A DNA stretch of 64,000 nt, from positions 22,421,561 to 22,485,560 of the forward strand of contig NC_088775.1 of assembly GCF_954871325.1 (NCBI RefSeq). The letters are read 5' to 3'. The DNA is from Gordionus sp. m RMFG-2023 (taxonomy: Eukaryota > Nematomorpha > Gordioida > Chordodea > Parachordodidae). The translations under genes were made by a program, and so were the position numbers. Below the pieces are notes generated by a model. It was not told the origin of the DNA and made no database searches. It worked only from the letters and a program-made list of their open reading frames with translations. Position 1 is the stretch's first letter. Every line of letters begins with the position of its first letter. Shown here in pieces: positions 33,459 through 43,270 of the stretch.

Positions 33459-34663
33459 CTTGAAGACGTTCAGGGAATTTGTCAAATCGTCTTCCCTTAT
33501 GATGATTTATAATATAATATCGCCGATACCTTTCAATATATAATCGCGAAAACACATATTATCAATAATGACCTGTACATTGGGGTATCTGCATTTATAA
33601 TCTATGCAACATTAATATGAACAATGTAATATCAGCAAAACATAATAATTCATTCATTTTAAGATATTTGGGAAATATGAGCTATAATACACATTATTTG
33701 GATATGATTCATGGTAATTAAGAAATAATGATATTACATATAATAATGTAATGTGAACATATTGTCTGTGTGTGAAATGCAATTTCAACACATGTAATTT
33801 TCATTCTATCATGTGAAAAAAAAACAAAGCTACATCTTTATAAATATTTCCTAAAATGAATATAAAAATCCATCTTTAGGTATTAAAAATAATTGCAAAA
33901 CTTGGCTGAACAAAGATTAAAAATAAAATTACAATACATACGTATATAAATACATTTAATATTATATATGAAGGAACAAATATATAATATGTAGAAAATA
34001 CAATATTTTCCATCTAGGAATTACTCAGTATCCTAAGAAAAATATACCATTTCTACCTAACTCTGTCATCACAATTAGCACAAATTCACAAAAATGTAGA
34101 ATGCAAAGTAACAAAAATTGATAATATAATGGGCTATATGGTATATATGTAAAGAATTTTTAATATACCTTCACAATATAAAATAATTTGAGTCTTTTCT
34201 TTAAAAATATGTTCATAATTAAATAGTAAAATGTGATGTGTTATAAAATTATTAAAAAGATTTAAAAAAATGTATTATGCAGCATAAATTTACAAAAAAA
34301 AAAACTTTCCCCAGTATGCAAACTAAACAATATTTTCACCTCAAGGCATACCCCTCAACACGGGCTGACCTTATCTGTAAAAATATTTTCCCTTCACATC
34401 ATTGCATACCACACAAATAATATAATAATTGCAAATAAAACTTCTTATAAAAATTTATAATTAAAAAAAAAATATATATATTAAATATAAAGATTTCATA
34501 ATTTGAAAAAAAAAATATTATACACCATCTAATGTATCATACAAACTCCTATCCAATTTATATATACACTAAATGCAGACACTAAATCAAAATAACTATC
34601 CACATCTAACGTTATAGATATTATTCTGACTTCATCATACTTCAATTCCTTCAAATTCTCATT

Positions 34664-34770
34664 CATAATTAAATATATCATATGTTACCTATACAATATA
34701 TTAACATTATAAATAATAACTCATAGTTAAATATATCATATGTTACCTATGCAATATATTAACATTCATT
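34664..34770. repeat. Tandem duplication in the LTR fossil interior
   Basis: The stretch from TAATTAAATATATCATATG to TATTAACATTA occurs twice in direct order, about 60 bases apart, with minor changes. No function is apparent. Confidence 0.7.
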
Positions 34771-35241
34771 AATAATAAATTATCCCATACATATTCATCC
34801 CTTTACAAACCCCCAATGCACAATTAACTAATACACACTTTATTACAAAAGTCTATATCCATATATATTTTTATAAATTTCACATATTTAAATATTTAAC
34901 AATCCTTTCTGTTTTGCTGTTCATGAGGTCTTTCAGCTTCCTATGACGGAATACCTATAACACCATTCAATGAGTTTTAAGGCATACCAAATAATGATCA
35001 AAATTATATGTACCATATACATCTAGACATAAGATAATATACCAAATATTACTGTCTTAAATTCCTGATCTTATTTCCATATTTCTGCCTAATACTCATT
35101 ACATACTTTCTATCTTACACCTTTTAAGTTAAATATAAAAGTATAGAAATCCTTAAACTCATGTATCTGTATAGTTTTTAGTACTTGCGTTGTGATTTCA
35201 CATTAATCCCTAGATAGATCCGATCCTGGTCACGGCACCAA

Positions 35242-35592
35242 TATTACAAGCCATCCTTTCATAATAATAAGAATACGACTCAAATTTCTTTATTAAAAAA
35301 CACCAACAACAATATCTATACATTATTAAAAAAATTACAAATCATAAATATCTAATTATCTAATTCTTCATGTCCCAAAGGTCCATTATTAGTTCCTCGC
35401 TGACATCTTCTCGAATTAATCCAAACTCTTCATCCCAAAATGGATAACAAAAGAATCCTTTCCCATCAACCCATCATGTGTTCATCATCTCCTCTTCTTC
35501 CCCCAAGGAAAACTTAATACCCTGTCAGAAAATAACTGACATTTGATGTATTATATTAAATTTATTTCTTCTTTTTTTCAACAGCTACAACA
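35242..35592 (-). repeat. LTR (proximal copy, minus orientation)
   Basis: 351 bases. On the minus strand it is followed directly by the primer-binding-like TTGGTGCCGTGACCAGG (35225-35241). Confidence 0.92.
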
Positions 35593-36008
35593 ATACTATA
35601 TTTTATATTGCATTTATAAAAATAAAACTAATATTCATAAAAATGGTAATAATATTTGTCATATACTATATTTTATATTACATTTAAAAAAAATAAAACA
35701 AATATTTAATTTATAAAAATGGAAAATATTTTTTTAATTTATAAAATAAAAATAAATCGCTATTTAAAAAAATGCATGTATAATAAATAGTATTTTGAAA
35801 ATATTCTAATTGCACAATATTAATATAATTTATTTTATAATAAAAATTTTTAACTATAATATTGTAAAAAAAAATAATGAAAAATGTTGGATTAAAAACT
35901 TTCATGACTCAAGGTAAAATATAATAAATGCAATAAATATTTGACAGTTTGCAAAGTAAAAAACAAGATGATTGACGAAAACCTATACTCAAGAAAGATA
36001 TTAAAAAT

Positions 36009-36402
36009 TCACAAATTATCATGAAGATAGAGAAGCATATCTACCTTTTCAGGTTGAAGATTACTTCTTCTTTCTTCAAGAATTCTCCCAGTAGTGGAAA
36101 AATTCCGCTCACAGCTTGCACTTAAAGCAGGAATTGCCAATTTTGCTAAAATTCGAAATTCGCTTTGATGAGCCGCCCACCACTCTAACAAATTATCCAC
36201 CTTAAATGTTTTATCTATTATTTATGTAATTATAATATTCATCATCGGGTATTGACATATTACCAGAATTACCATCGCCCCATTTGTCATAAAACGATTC
36301 AGTTTGTTTAACAACAGTCGTAATTTGAATGGTCGATGGTATTTCATTTACTTCCTGAGCCTCTTGTAATTTAATATAATCTTTTATATAGTTTTCCGTC
36401 AT
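36009..36402 (-). pseudogene. hAT transposase C-terminal remnant
   Basis: On the minus strand 36200-36009 reads LLEWWAAHQSEFRILAKLAI and PALSASCERNFSTTGRILEE, followed by RRSNLQPEKVDMLLYLHDNL. This is a textbook hAT dimerisation domain: W..., LAxLAxxxLA-like helix, SxxxERxFS, R-x-x-L-x-P. A preceding frame (36402-36211) holds the linker. It belongs to the element 32577-36996 and is complete at its C-terminus, but the upstream catalytic part is lost. Confidence 0.85.
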
Positions 36403-37089
36403 TTTGCGATCTGTCCCTGACTACATACGTAATTGCTTGAATTTGGGACAGAGAAAAAGTGAAATAAAATGATACTTGTGTAAAACAAATTTTTCAATTA
36501 AAAAATGCTTTATATTAAGTAAAATCAATTTTATTTCTCCTTTTCGCTTTGAAAGGTATTACAAACTTTAAGAAGTGATATTCCTTTATTTGATTGTTTT
36601 GGTAAAATATATTCTAAAAATTTAGATATGAATTATAAAAAAAATATATTAATAATACTTGAATATTGAAAATTTAGATATGAATTATAAAAAAATATAT
36701 TAATACTTTGAATAAATTTGCAGGAAATTAATAATTAGATCGATCTGTGGGTTGTTAGGTAGTGTTAACCATCACCCAATATTATATTAATCATAACTAT
36801 AATATAATATAATCTTATAACCATTAACTCATAATGTAAAAATTTTTATAAAAAATATTAAGGCCCGGCCCGGGTTTAACAATCTTAGGCCTGGCCCGGA
36901 TATATTTAAAAAAAAATTTTTTAGGCCCGGCCCGGATATGTTTAAAAAATTTTTTTAGGCCCGGGCCGGGTTTAGGGCCGGGCCTGCAGGTCTCTGATAT
37001 ATATATAATATTATAATGAATCTATGTAATATTAAACTTCATAATAATTTTTTAATTCATTCCAGTTAATGTTTCGCTTTCCGTGGCAG

Positions 37090-37760
37090 AGTCTTGTTTC
37101 GATTCATATTCATTATCATTATTTTTTAAAATATTTTTAATCAATCTTAAGTTATGATATACTCTAACCAATTTTTCTATTGTAGAAGTCTTCAATCGAC
37201 TGTTTTTCGTATGAAATTTCTTTCTAAAGAAGAAGTAGAACTAGGAAATTTTAGTAAAATATTAGCTACTTCACTTATTGGGCAAGGTTAGCAAAGTGCA
37301 TTCCACCAACTTGAGGCTGAAATCGGATTGTTTCTTATGGAAGTTACCACTTTCCACTGGCTATTAAATATGCCGCTTTTACTTCTAAAATTTATTATAT
37401 CACTTAAAATATTTTGATTATCACCACCTTGTAAAATACCTAATTCTTGTATTATATCACATCACATGCTTCATCAAATTCAGTATTAGTAAGATGCTTC
37501 CCTCAATATTGGGTATTCAATAAATAAGCAGCATTGTAAGCATATGTATTTAGATCATTTTTTCTCTTTTCAAACAAAACTTAAATTTTTTTTCTTCAAA
37601 TGGAGAAAATATAGAATTATGGCATGATTGTATTATGTGTTTTTCCAATTTTACTTGGGCCAAAGTACATTTATCCCTTGCACTTTCAACAACGATGTAG
37701 CTAAAAGTTGGAGTATAGCTAAAAAATTTAAATTTTTCGTTCAAAATATTTATTCTTTTT
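37090..37760 (-). pseudogene. hAT transposase C-terminal half of the host element
   Basis: Read on the minus strand: SYTPTFSYIVVESARDKC, LNTYAYNAAYLLNTQY, KHLTNTEFDEACDVI, ISASSWWNALC, then SSSSSLERNF and a final VRVYHNLRLIKNILKN. This is the order of a hAT dimerisation region of the WW-x-x-L class. Many frame changes are present. Together with the pieces at 40984-41086 and 42538-43250 it makes one scattered transposase. Confidence 0.7.
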
Positions 37761-38934
37761 TAAATTACTGGTAATTTATATGGGACAAATATCACATACG
37801 GGATTCCGTGCCAAATCGATGAAAAAAGGCACTTTTTCGGCAACCCCTTTTAAAATTGTTAATAATTTCTGGAATTATTTAGATAGGTAAAAGAATGAGA
37901 ATGCCGTTTATTTTAGCTCGCTAGCACACCTGGTTCTCGAGATATAGGGGCTCAAAGGTGCAAAAAAGAGCCACTTTGGAATCTGTAAAATTTTTAAAAT
38001 GCTTATATCTCAAAAACTATTTATAGTAAAAAAAAATTATAATATATCATTTTGTAGGTAAAAAAATTCTCTAATGGGCTAACAAAGAATAATAAATATT
38101 GGCGCCATTATAGGCTTTTAACATCCGGTTTACCTAAATTGCTTTAACTGTATTTTTAAGCAAAATAATGAGTTTGTTTTCGAATTTTTTTTTTGCTTTA
38201 TATTTAGACTTTTATAAATATATAATCGATGTCAAAACCTTGGCGACGCTATCGACTTTTCCGAAATATACATTTTTACCAAAAATTGAAGAAAAAAGTA
38301 GATGGCGCTAATGGTTGAAAAATATTATTCTTAGGGAAAATGAAAATATTGATACGTTTATAAGAATTGTGATAAAATTTCCCAGTTCTGCCCTCCTATC
38401 TCCACCGACTATCCTTAAAATGTTTTACATTTTTTAGATCTCTACTTTGCTACTATAGCGAGCGAATGACTTATTAGCTCGATAATATATAACAGCTGCA
38501 GTAAAAACGAAAATTTTATTAGGCATATATTAGATTATATTTTGCAAAATAAATTGTTTAAAACGATCTCTCTTTCTGCGAAATAATTTTAACCTCTCCG
38601 TTCAGATTAATTTTATCGTCTGTCTACCAATAACAATCTGGATTTGGAGAGTGCAAAAACATGTATTCTAGGTGTAGATCAATTAAAATTTTATTCTATA
38701 TCACAGATGGACGTACCAAATATTAAAATGTTGCAACCCATTTAATGTACAAAGACATGCTTATTATCGCGAGAATCTAAGAAATATTCTACCCTGGATG
38801 ACCCAAAAAAATTTACCATTCAATTTAGATATGTTAATATGATCTTCATGGCAAAAAAATTAGCAAACATTCCTTATACTTCAACTGACAATGTAGATAT
38901 TGATTCTCCCCTTCATATAATTAATCAAATTGAT

Positions 38935-40117
38935 CAGGGATGTGAACCCTTCGACAAAAAAAAAGGGTCCGGGTTCGGGTCTGGTAATAAATTTAAAAAG
39001 GACCCGGGTTCGGGTCCGGGTTCAGAGGAAACATAAAAATAATGACTCAAAATAAGAATTTTTTTCATTCATTTTTTATTATACTTCAATATATACACAT
39101 TTATAATTCGAAATGAGATAATTTATATTTTAAATATTTTATTCAATCGCACAATCATGATATCTTCTAAAATATCATCCTTCAGATTTCCACGTAAATT
39201 AGTCAACGATGAAAATCCACGTTCTACCCTTACCTAAAATAGATAGTCATTTTTATAATACATAAATTATTGTCCTTGTGTCGCCGGTACAGCCATGACG
39301 ATTCTAGAAAAGGTATATAATTCTGGATATATTGAAGAATTTTCCTCCCAGAATTTTAAAATGTTTGCATCTCTATTTATTCTCATAACTTCCGAGAACT
39401 TTTCTATTAAAGATACAATAGATATTTTTTGCCCCTTTCTATCAGATGATAATTTAATTTTTTTTTCTCTATCTAATAGTAAAATTTCCAGATCATCAAT
39501 ATCGTTATCATTATAATTGTTATCGCTACAACCAGTAGATATTGTTGTAACCACCAATGTATTGTAAATAATAGAGTTTTGGGTATGCCATAAAAATCCG
39601 ATAAACATAATTGTTCAGCTTGCACTCTTAATGTTGTTATTTTTAAAGGAACCAGCACACTAGTAAGCTCTTTTACTTGATTCCAATCATCTTCTGAAAA
39701 AATGATTTCACATGCTCCTATGATAAAATCATTACAGAAATCTTTCAAACTTAATAATCGCTCTAGTATCATACATATAGAGGACCAACGTGTTGTGCAA
39801 TCTAAAATTGCCATTTACCTTTTCATGGATTTTAATATTCTAACAATTGTGGGAGTTCTTAAATATTTTACAACATCCCTTGCTTTATCAATTATAGTTT
39901 TAAAGTGACTATTTTTTAGGGAGATTCCACGAAAAAAAATAAAATTATAAAAATTTTATATTATTTTTTAAAAATTATATTTTTACATTAATTAAAAAAA
40001 AAATTTTAAGTTAAAAATTTTTAACACCCTGAACCCTTGGACCCTCCACTTTTTAAAAGGGTCCAGGTCCGGGTTCAGCCAAAATACGAGGGTTCAGGGT
40101 CCGGGTTCACATCCCTG
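38935..40117 (-). mobile_element. hAT transposon nested in the long-inverted-repeat element
   Basis: Ends are CAGGGATGTGAACCC on the left and its exact inverse GGGTTCACATCCCTG on the right. Subterminal GGGTCCGGGTTCGGGTC repeats occur at both ends. Flanking octamers AAATTGAT and CTATTGAT agree at six of eight positions. A transposase remnant is on the minus strand. At 1183 bases it is an internally shortened copy. Confidence 0.85.
39130..39814 (-). pseudogene. hAT transposase remnant
   Basis: On the minus strand 39814-39600 gives ILDCTTRWSSICMILERLLS (the conserved TRW-S region) and KELTSVLVPLKITTLRVQAE. After a shift it gives ILKFWEENSSIYPELYTFSR, IVMAVPATQ and finally RGNLKDDILEDIMIVRLNKI near 39180. 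The W-P-L-A and PATQ-x-x-x-ER blocks mark the dimerisation domain. The first half of the protein and several joints are missing. Confidence 0.8.
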
Positions 40118-40983
40118 CTATTGATAACATTAATATATACCTACAATCAAATGGGGAATCTTTCATTAAAAGAAAACGCTTAGATGAAAAGAAATATTCG
40201 AAGAAAAAAATATCTAGAGTAAAAAAAAGTTTTAACGACTAAAATTATCTTCATCAAATGATGAAAAATTCGATGAAATTGTAGATACCTTAAAAATTAA
40301 AAAAAATTATATGAAAGATATTTATTATTGGAAATTTGTTACATTATTAAACGTTTAATGGGCATATGCCCACTCTGCTCCTCAGTTAATTAGTAAATTT
40401 AATAGAAAATCAAAATTTTTTAGTATAAAAAGTGAAAATATCTGGTTATTGATAAGTTAGCAGCAAAATTTTAACCATAATCATTAGTTTCATAAAGCGT
40501 CAAATTTTTTAATCAATTTTTGGATTTGATAGCGTCGCCAAGGCTTTGATATTGTATATATTTAGCAAAGGTGTTTAAATAAAAAGCAATAAAAAAAATT
40601 CGAAAACAAACTCACTATTTTGCTTAAAAATACAGGTAAAGCAATTTAGGTAAACCGGATGTTAAAAGCCTATAATGGCGCCAGTATTTATTATTCTTTG
40701 TTAGCCCATTAGAGAATTTCTTTACCTACAAAATGATATATTATAATTTTTTTCACTATAAATAGTTTTTGAGATATAAGCATTTTAAAAATTTTACAGA
40801 TTCCAATGGCTCTTTTTTGTACCTTTAAGCCTATATATCTCGAGAACCAGGTGTGCTAGCGAGCTAAAATAAACGGCTTTCTCACTCTTTTACCTATCTA
40901 AATATAAATAATTCCAGAAATTTTTAACAATTTTAAAAGGGGTCGGCCGAATCGTGATCGATTTGACGTGGAATGGCCCATAC

Positions 40984-41086
40984 AGCTTCTTCAACAGCTG
41001 ATGCTCAGAGCTTTCTTACATATTTGTATTTGCTCCATACATTTTATCGACGATGCCCATTTGGTTAATTGTACTTTACTTAATGT
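40984..41086 (-). pseudogene. Middle piece of the nested host hAT transposase
   Basis: The minus strand reads TKWASSIKCMEQIQICKKAL SIS. TRWASS-x-x-CMEQ is a known block following the catalytic core in one group of hAT transposases. It directly continues the piece at 42538-42840, from which it is separated only by the insertion 41095-42529. Confidence 0.7.
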
Positions 41087-41199
41087 AGGTATACCAGTGA
41101 CGAAGGGTCCATAGAAGCAAGGGAAGCATTGCTTCCCTTGAAATTTTTCTTATAAAATTTTTAAATAAACTTAATATAATCTTTGTAATATGCTAAATA

Positions 41200-41360
41200 A
41201 ACTAAACTGACTTCGAAAAAGATTAATATAATTTTTATAACGTTAAAAAGATTAATATAATTTTTATAACGTTAAAAAGAATAATATAATTTTTATAACG
41301 TTAAAAAGATTAATATAATTTTTATAACGTTAAAAAGATTATTATAATTTTTATAACGTT
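41200..41360. repeat. About 28-base tandem repeat in a hAT subterminal region
   Basis: The unit AATATAATTTTTATAACGTT plus AAAAAGATT repeats about five times, followed by looser relatives with ATTTTTACTACGTT to 41485. It is a local expansion within the element at 41095-42529. Confidence 0.85.
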
Positions 41361-41606
41361 AAAAAATTAATATTATTTTTATTATATTAAGAAATACTAT
41401 TATTTTTACTACGTTAAAAAAGTTACTAAACTATTATTTTTACTACGTTAAAAAATTTACTATTATTTTTACTACGTTAAAAAAATATACATTGAGGGAA
41501 GCAAATTTAATATTGCTTATTTTTTTTAATAAAGAAAGAGAAAATCATGCCATGGTATTGTGTAATTTTACCATAAAAAATAAGCAATGGGGAAGCAAAT
41601 AAAAAA

Positions 41607-42348
41607 ATGCTTATTTTTTTAATAAATAAAAGAGAAGAAATTTTTTTATATAATATTTTTCCTTACTTGTTTAAAATAAAAAAATTTCCGATAAAAACAT
41701 TTGGCCAAAATCGTATTGAAAATTTGATAGATTCGATGCGCAAAATATCAATCCAACAGCATAATTCTAAAGTCAAATCAAATAGAGAAATATTGAAAAT
41801 ACTGATCAACTCTATATGTTTTCTTGGAATTCAGGAGCTCGTATTCCGTGGTGATGATGAATCTTCTAATTTGAATTAATTTATTTGCTCGCGGAAGAAA
41901 ATTTATTATTGAAACATCATTTAGAGTGCAGTTTTTATTGGACTATCAAGCAATATTCAAAATGATTTGATTAATTCTATTTCATATGTCGTACACCAAA
42001 AAATATTAAATTCGTCGAATTGTTGGAAATTAGTAAATTCCAAATAATCAAAATTTCCTAAAATATTTATTAGATAATTTAAACGACACTTATTCTCAAT
42101 TTCTCGACTTACACAAGCTAAAAACCGAATTAAAGGTAATGTTTCGGGATGTTGAATTTAGAAAGAAAAAGAATGTTAATGAAATACTTGAATTTTTAAT
42201 ATGCACCGATTTGATGAAAAGTTTTAAAGAGTTTTTTAAATTATGCAAATTCATCTTAACTTTGGCTTCAACAACAGCAAATGCAGAACGGAGTTTTTCA
42301 TCTTTAAAAAGTATCAAATCTTATTGCAGAAACAGGATGAGCCAATGA
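41607..42348 (+). pseudogene. ZMYM1/DUF4371-like hAT transposase remnant
   Basis: The first piece (41607-41879) contains SNREILKILINSICFLGIQE and LVFRGDDESSNL, the DUF4371-type signature NRE-x-L-x-x-x-I-x-x-x-x-FLGxQxLxFRGxxE. The last piece (42139-42348) contains CKFILTLASTTANAERSFSS and LKSIKSYCRNRMSQ, the dimerisation domain with ERSFSxLKxIKxxxRxxM. The middle of the protein is deleted or scrambled. The same type of tail, from another element, is at 63238-63430. Confidence 0.82.
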
Positions 42349-42537
42349 TTTCGATTGAAAAAATATTATTAAAATATTTAAAATCTAGCGATAACTTTTA
42401 CTCAAAATCAAAGACGCATACCACTTATTTATATATCTTAATATTTTAATGGTTTGAGTTTGACTAAAATAAAAATAAAATTTTTTTTTTGATTGCTTCC
42501 CTAGTAGTAAACTTGACGCTTCGTCACTGAGGTATAC

Positions 42538-43250
42538 CATGTTGATTCTTATTACGGGAAAATACTGCAGCTTGTATGTGTTTATTCTTGAAAAATTTAA
42601 CAATTTTTTTAATTATTGAAATATGGTAATTGAAGTCGTTCAAAATCGCGAAAGAATAACTGCAATGTATGCGCTGCACAACTATAACATTGTATATATA
42701 AATAGATTCAGATTTTAGAATTTTCCAGGCTGTTTTCATGTTAGCAGCATTAGTTAAAGAATATACATTTACCGGATTCAATACATTAATTACATTTTTA
42801 AATTCCTGAGCAATATAATCTGCCGTATGACGATTTTCCTCAGTATTTAAAAATTTGTAGAATACTGGATCATCACCATAAAATTAATAAGCTTTGTCAA
42901 TTATATCTACAACTCTCGCCTCCATATCTCCTGACGCTTTGTCTAGAAGATATCCAGCTACCTGCCTTCGCCTGGGTAAAATGTAAATAGGACGTATTTT
43001 TAAAAAAAATTCTTGGATGTAAGGATTTTCAGGGATGTGGAAAGGTAAATTGCTCGCATATACAGCTTTGCAAACAATTGAACTAGCTCATTTTTTTCTT
43101 TGGGATTCATTCTATCTATGAAACCGGTTATACAAGATTGAGATTTACATTTAATCGCCTTGCTTGTAGATTGATCAGAGATAATGGAATCAAATTTTCT
43201 TGAGTCACAAGTCAATTTGATAATCATTATCACTAATTTCAACCAATTCT
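42538..43250 (-). pseudogene. N-terminal half of the nested host hAT transposase
   Basis: On the minus strand, 43240 downward: SCITGFIDRMNPKEKNELVQ, then a block near YILPRRRQVAGYLLDKASGD, then NTEENRHTADYIAQEFKNVI, NPVNVYSLTNAANMKTAWKI and finally FKNKHIQAAVFSRNKNQHG at 42540. These match in order the N-terminal finger linker, the DUF659-like catalytic region and the DNAANMK box of this hAT group. Frames change several times. Confidence 0.75.
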
Positions 43251-43270
43251 TCGTTAGAGAGTATTAGAGG

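Larger units (their letters stand above)
32964..35592 (-). mobile_element. Very young non-autonomous LTR retrotransposon fossil
   Basis: Direct terminal repeats at 32964-33308 and 35242-35592 look identical except close to one edge. On the minus strand they start TGTTGTAGCTG. An exact 5-base duplication ATACT flanks the element (32959-32963, 35593-35597). Next to the 35242 repeat, the minus strand reads TTGGTGCCGTGACCAGG, as a tRNA primer-binding site would. A purine-rich GAAGGGTGGGCG precedes the other repeat. The 1.9 kb interior has no recognisable coding region, so the element depended on others. The near-identity of the repeats implies recent insertion. The family is unassigned. Confidence 0.9.
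32577..36996 (-). mobile_element. hAT transposon with GGCCC-rich ends, invaded by an LTR element
   Basis: Termini are CAGAGACCTGCAG and its inverse CTGCAGGTCTCTG. The flanks are ATATATAT on both sides (32569-32576, 36997-37004), consistent with an 8-base duplication although low-complexity. Both ends carry arrays of GGCCCGGCCCGG separated by A/T runs, conspicuous in this A+T-rich DNA. A transposase tail lies at 36009-36402 on the minus strand. The LTR fossil 32964-35592 sits inside. A 165-base derivative of the same family is at 54266-54430. Confidence 0.85.
37800..40979. mobile_element. Long-inverted-repeat DNA element (GGGCCATTCC termini), invaded by a hAT
   Basis: Arms of about 450 bases (37800-38252 and 40529-40979) are inverted copies of each other. 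They run from GGG(CC)ATTCC at the edges to GGCGACGCTAT/ATAGCGTCGCC at the inner limits. ATAC flanks both edges and may be a 4-base duplication. The core, outside the nested hAT 38935-40117, is about 1 kb. A coding-like stretch reading FTIQFRYVNMIFMAKKLANI and DNVDIDSPLHIINQID abuts the hAT's left edge. The superfamily is not assigned. Related end sequences lie in RING1 intron 2 at 50666 and 51132. Confidence 0.8.
41095..42529 (+). mobile_element. hAT transposon with perfect 8-base target duplication
   Basis: Ends are CAGTGACGAAGGGTC and the inverse of GACGCTTCGTCACTG. The duplication AGGTATAC is exact at 41087-41094 and 42530-42537. Near the left end is a local tandem array (about 24-base unit with TAATATAATTTTTATAACG, 41220-41360). 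Transposase remnants lie on the plus strand. Its host sequence on both sides is the minus-strand transposase of an older hAT. Confidence 0.92.
32491..43262 (-). mobile_element. Host hAT element of a deep insertion nest (right end not found)
   Basis: The left terminus CAGGGTTGTGCATTTGACC begins at 32491. Pieces of one transposase on the minus strand appear, in C- to N-terminal order from left to right, at 37090-37760, 40984-41086 and 42538-43250. They are separated by insertions at 32577-36996, 37800-40979 and 41095-42529. The pieces follow each other in the right order for a single protein. The right terminus is not recognised and may be hidden by the hAT starting at 43271. Confidence 0.6.

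Noticed and set aside
38770-38934. Argonaute/Piwi N-terminal fragment
   Set aside because: The phrase FTIQFRYVN...SPLHIINQID loosely recalls that fold, but no invariant residue supports it; left unnamed.
37800-40979. Polinton-type element because of long inverted repeats
   Set aside because: Much too short once the nested hAT is set aside, with no polymerase, integrase, ATPase or capsid-like sequence and no 6-base duplication.
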